Below, piece by piece: positions 5,117-6,264 of a DNA stretch of 6,264 nucleotides (its first letter is position 1; each line of letters starts with the position of its first letter). The stretch covers positions 1 through 6,264 of the forward strand of contig CAVWBO010000001.1 in NCBI GenBank assembly GCA_963753185.1, written 5' to 3'. The position numbers and the translations under genes are program-made. The notes under the pieces are model-generated. The model worked only from the letters and a program-made list of their open reading frames with translations, was not told where the DNA came from and ran no database searches. Source of the DNA: SZUA-442 sp963753185. GTDB taxonomy: Bacteria > Actinomycetota > Acidimicrobiia > Spongiisociales > UBA5794.

Positions 5117-6264
5117 CTACCCGACGTACCTGACGTACACCCACTCGCCGCTCCCAGTCAGCTCGAGTTCGACAGTCGAACCCCTGGGCACCAGATCCGG
5201 CGCCGAGACGACCACGGTCTGGGTGATTCCGGGTATCTGGACTTCGAGGAGGATGGTCAACTCGCCCTCGCGGATCTCTCCCCCCGCCGCCACGACGACC
5301 CCTTGGTAGACGCCGGGCGTGGGGTCGGTGGGTGCGGTGGTGGTCCTCGTCGTCGTGCTGGTGCTTCCCGTCGTGGTTGTGGTGGTGGTCCGCCTCGTCG
5401 AGGTGCCCGTCGTCGCCGATGACCCGTCATCGGTGATGGCGGTCCCGTGACGCACCACGGTGCCCTCGACCGAGTCGGCGATCCAGAGGTCACCGTCACC
5501 GAACGCGATGGCCACCGGACTGCCGCCGACGTCGATCGATTCGCTCACCGTGTCGGTCTCGGGATCAATGCGTGACACCGTGCCGTCCGCACGGTCGGTG
5601 ACCCACAGCGCTCCGTCACCGAACGCGAGGTCGGTCGGGACGGCACCCACCGCGATCGTGGCGACCACGTCCTCGGTCTCGGGGTCGACCCGGGCGACGG
5701 TGTCATCCCTGGAGTCGGCCACCCAGACCGCGTCGTCGGCCGACGCGATGGCGCTCGGAGTGGTCCCGACGTCGATCTCGGCGAGCACGTCGTTGGTTCG
5801 CAGATCGATTCGCGTCAGGGAGGCAGAACTCTCGGACTCGCCGACCCACACACTCTCGGCCCCCACCTCGATAGCGAACGGCGTGCCACCGACCCGTATG
5901 GTGTCGGTCAGCCGGCCGCTCTCGGCGTCGATGCGCAGCACCGTGCCCTCGTCGGTGAGGACCACCCACACGCTGTCTGCCCCGAACGCCACCTCTCCGG
6001 GGGATGCGCCGATGTCGACCACATCGGTGATCTCGCCCGACTCCGGGTCGATCCGGGAGAGCCGACCTTCGGCCGGGACCCACGCGCTCTGGGCACCGAA
6101 GGCGACGCTGGTCGGGAACTCGCCCACGTCGATGGTGTCGATCACCTCGTTCGTGTCGACATCGATGCGCATGACGGTGCCGTCTCCGCTGTTGACGACC
6201 CATGCCATGCCGTCATCGACCTCGACCGCGACCGGCTCCTCACCGACGGTGATCGACGCGATCT
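5117..6264 (-). CDS. Beta-propeller protein with Thr-rich stalk and C-terminal beta domain (N-terminus outside window)
   Basis: The frame is open to the edge of the window and the repeat pattern continues to it, so the true start lies further upstream; 381 residues are visible. Seven successive repeats of about 40 residues follow the pattern GTVxRIDxETxxVxxTIDVGxxPxxVAFGxxxxWVADSxD, typical of YVTN/NHL/Vgb-type beta-propeller blades. A last half repeat (GTVVRHG) probably closes the ring. After the propeller comes a Ser/Thr-rich linker (5315-5428, with runs of Thr) like wall- or surface-exposed stalks. A small beta-rich domain follows (5120-5314), ending GEWVYVRYVG. Such propellers mostly serve as binding scaffolds; the blades show no catalytic site that I can identify. 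In actinobacteria they are often fused to an N-terminal kinase, regulator or signal peptide, which cannot be seen here. Repeat-to-repeat divergence is high, so it is an old array. The next gene starts 235 bp downstream, behind its own leader. Confidence 0.88.
   Translation of the reverse strand, partial: IASITVGEEPVAVEVDDGMAWVVNSGDGTVMRIDVDTNEVIDTIDVGEFPTSVAFGAQSAWVPAEGRLSRIDPESGEITDVVDIGASPGEVAFGADSVWVVLTDEGTVLRIDAESGRLTDTIRVGGTPFAIEVGAESVWVGESESSASLTRIDLRTNDVLAEIDVGTTPSAIASADDAVWVADSRDDTVARVDPETEDVVATIAVGAVPTDLAFGDGALWVTDRADGTVSRIDPETDTVSESIDVGGSPVAIAFGDGDLWIADSVEGTVVRHGTAITDDGSSATTGTSTRRTTTTTTTGSTSTTTRTTTAPTDPTPGVYQGVVVAAGGEIREGELTILLEVQIPGITQTVVVSAPDLVPRGSTVELELTGSGEWVYVRYVG

Overview
The window is GC-rich throughout and every gene I accept lies on the minus strand. 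It looks like a chromosomal stretch of a high-GC actinobacterium. The N-terminal motif GPGWWQASDGKWYPPE in the 3482-4321 gene resembles DUF2510-like N-termini that I associate with Acidimicrobiia (Ilumatobacter relatives). That taxonomic call is from memory and moderate in confidence.

In transcription order (right to left): 5117-6264 is the C-terminal part of a secreted or surface beta-propeller protein with a Thr-rich stalk and a small C-terminal beta domain; its N-terminus lies beyond the window. After a 235-bp gap comes a cluster of three membrane proteins. These are a 185-aa single-pass coiled-coil protein (4324-4881), a 279-aa DUF2510-like/Pro-rich/TM/coiled-coil protein (3482-4321, 2 nt downstream, with its ribosome binding site inside the previous gene), and a membrane-anchored trypsin-like HtrA-type protease without a PDZ domain (2467-3390, 91 nt further on). 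All three share the plan of a disordered N-terminus, one TM helix and an outer coiled coil, so they may assemble together in the envelope.

A 688-bp stretch (1779-2466) separates the cluster from an unrecognised Cys-containing lipoprotein (777-1778). The last part of the window holds a decayed tyrosine recombinase (195-553) with a clear one-base deletion just before the catalytic tyrosine, which suggests a relic of an integrated element.

The most unusual observation is a diverged pair of leader blocks of about 125 bp, one upstream of the lipoprotein (1890-2013) and one upstream of the coiled-coil cluster (4920-5045). They share ordered sequence islands at nearly identical spacing, a small hairpin with one compensatory base pair, and an in-frame start-like MSEVH codon run. 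They could be a shared regulatory leader or a conserved N-terminal/leader peptide, and would place two envelope transcription units under common control.
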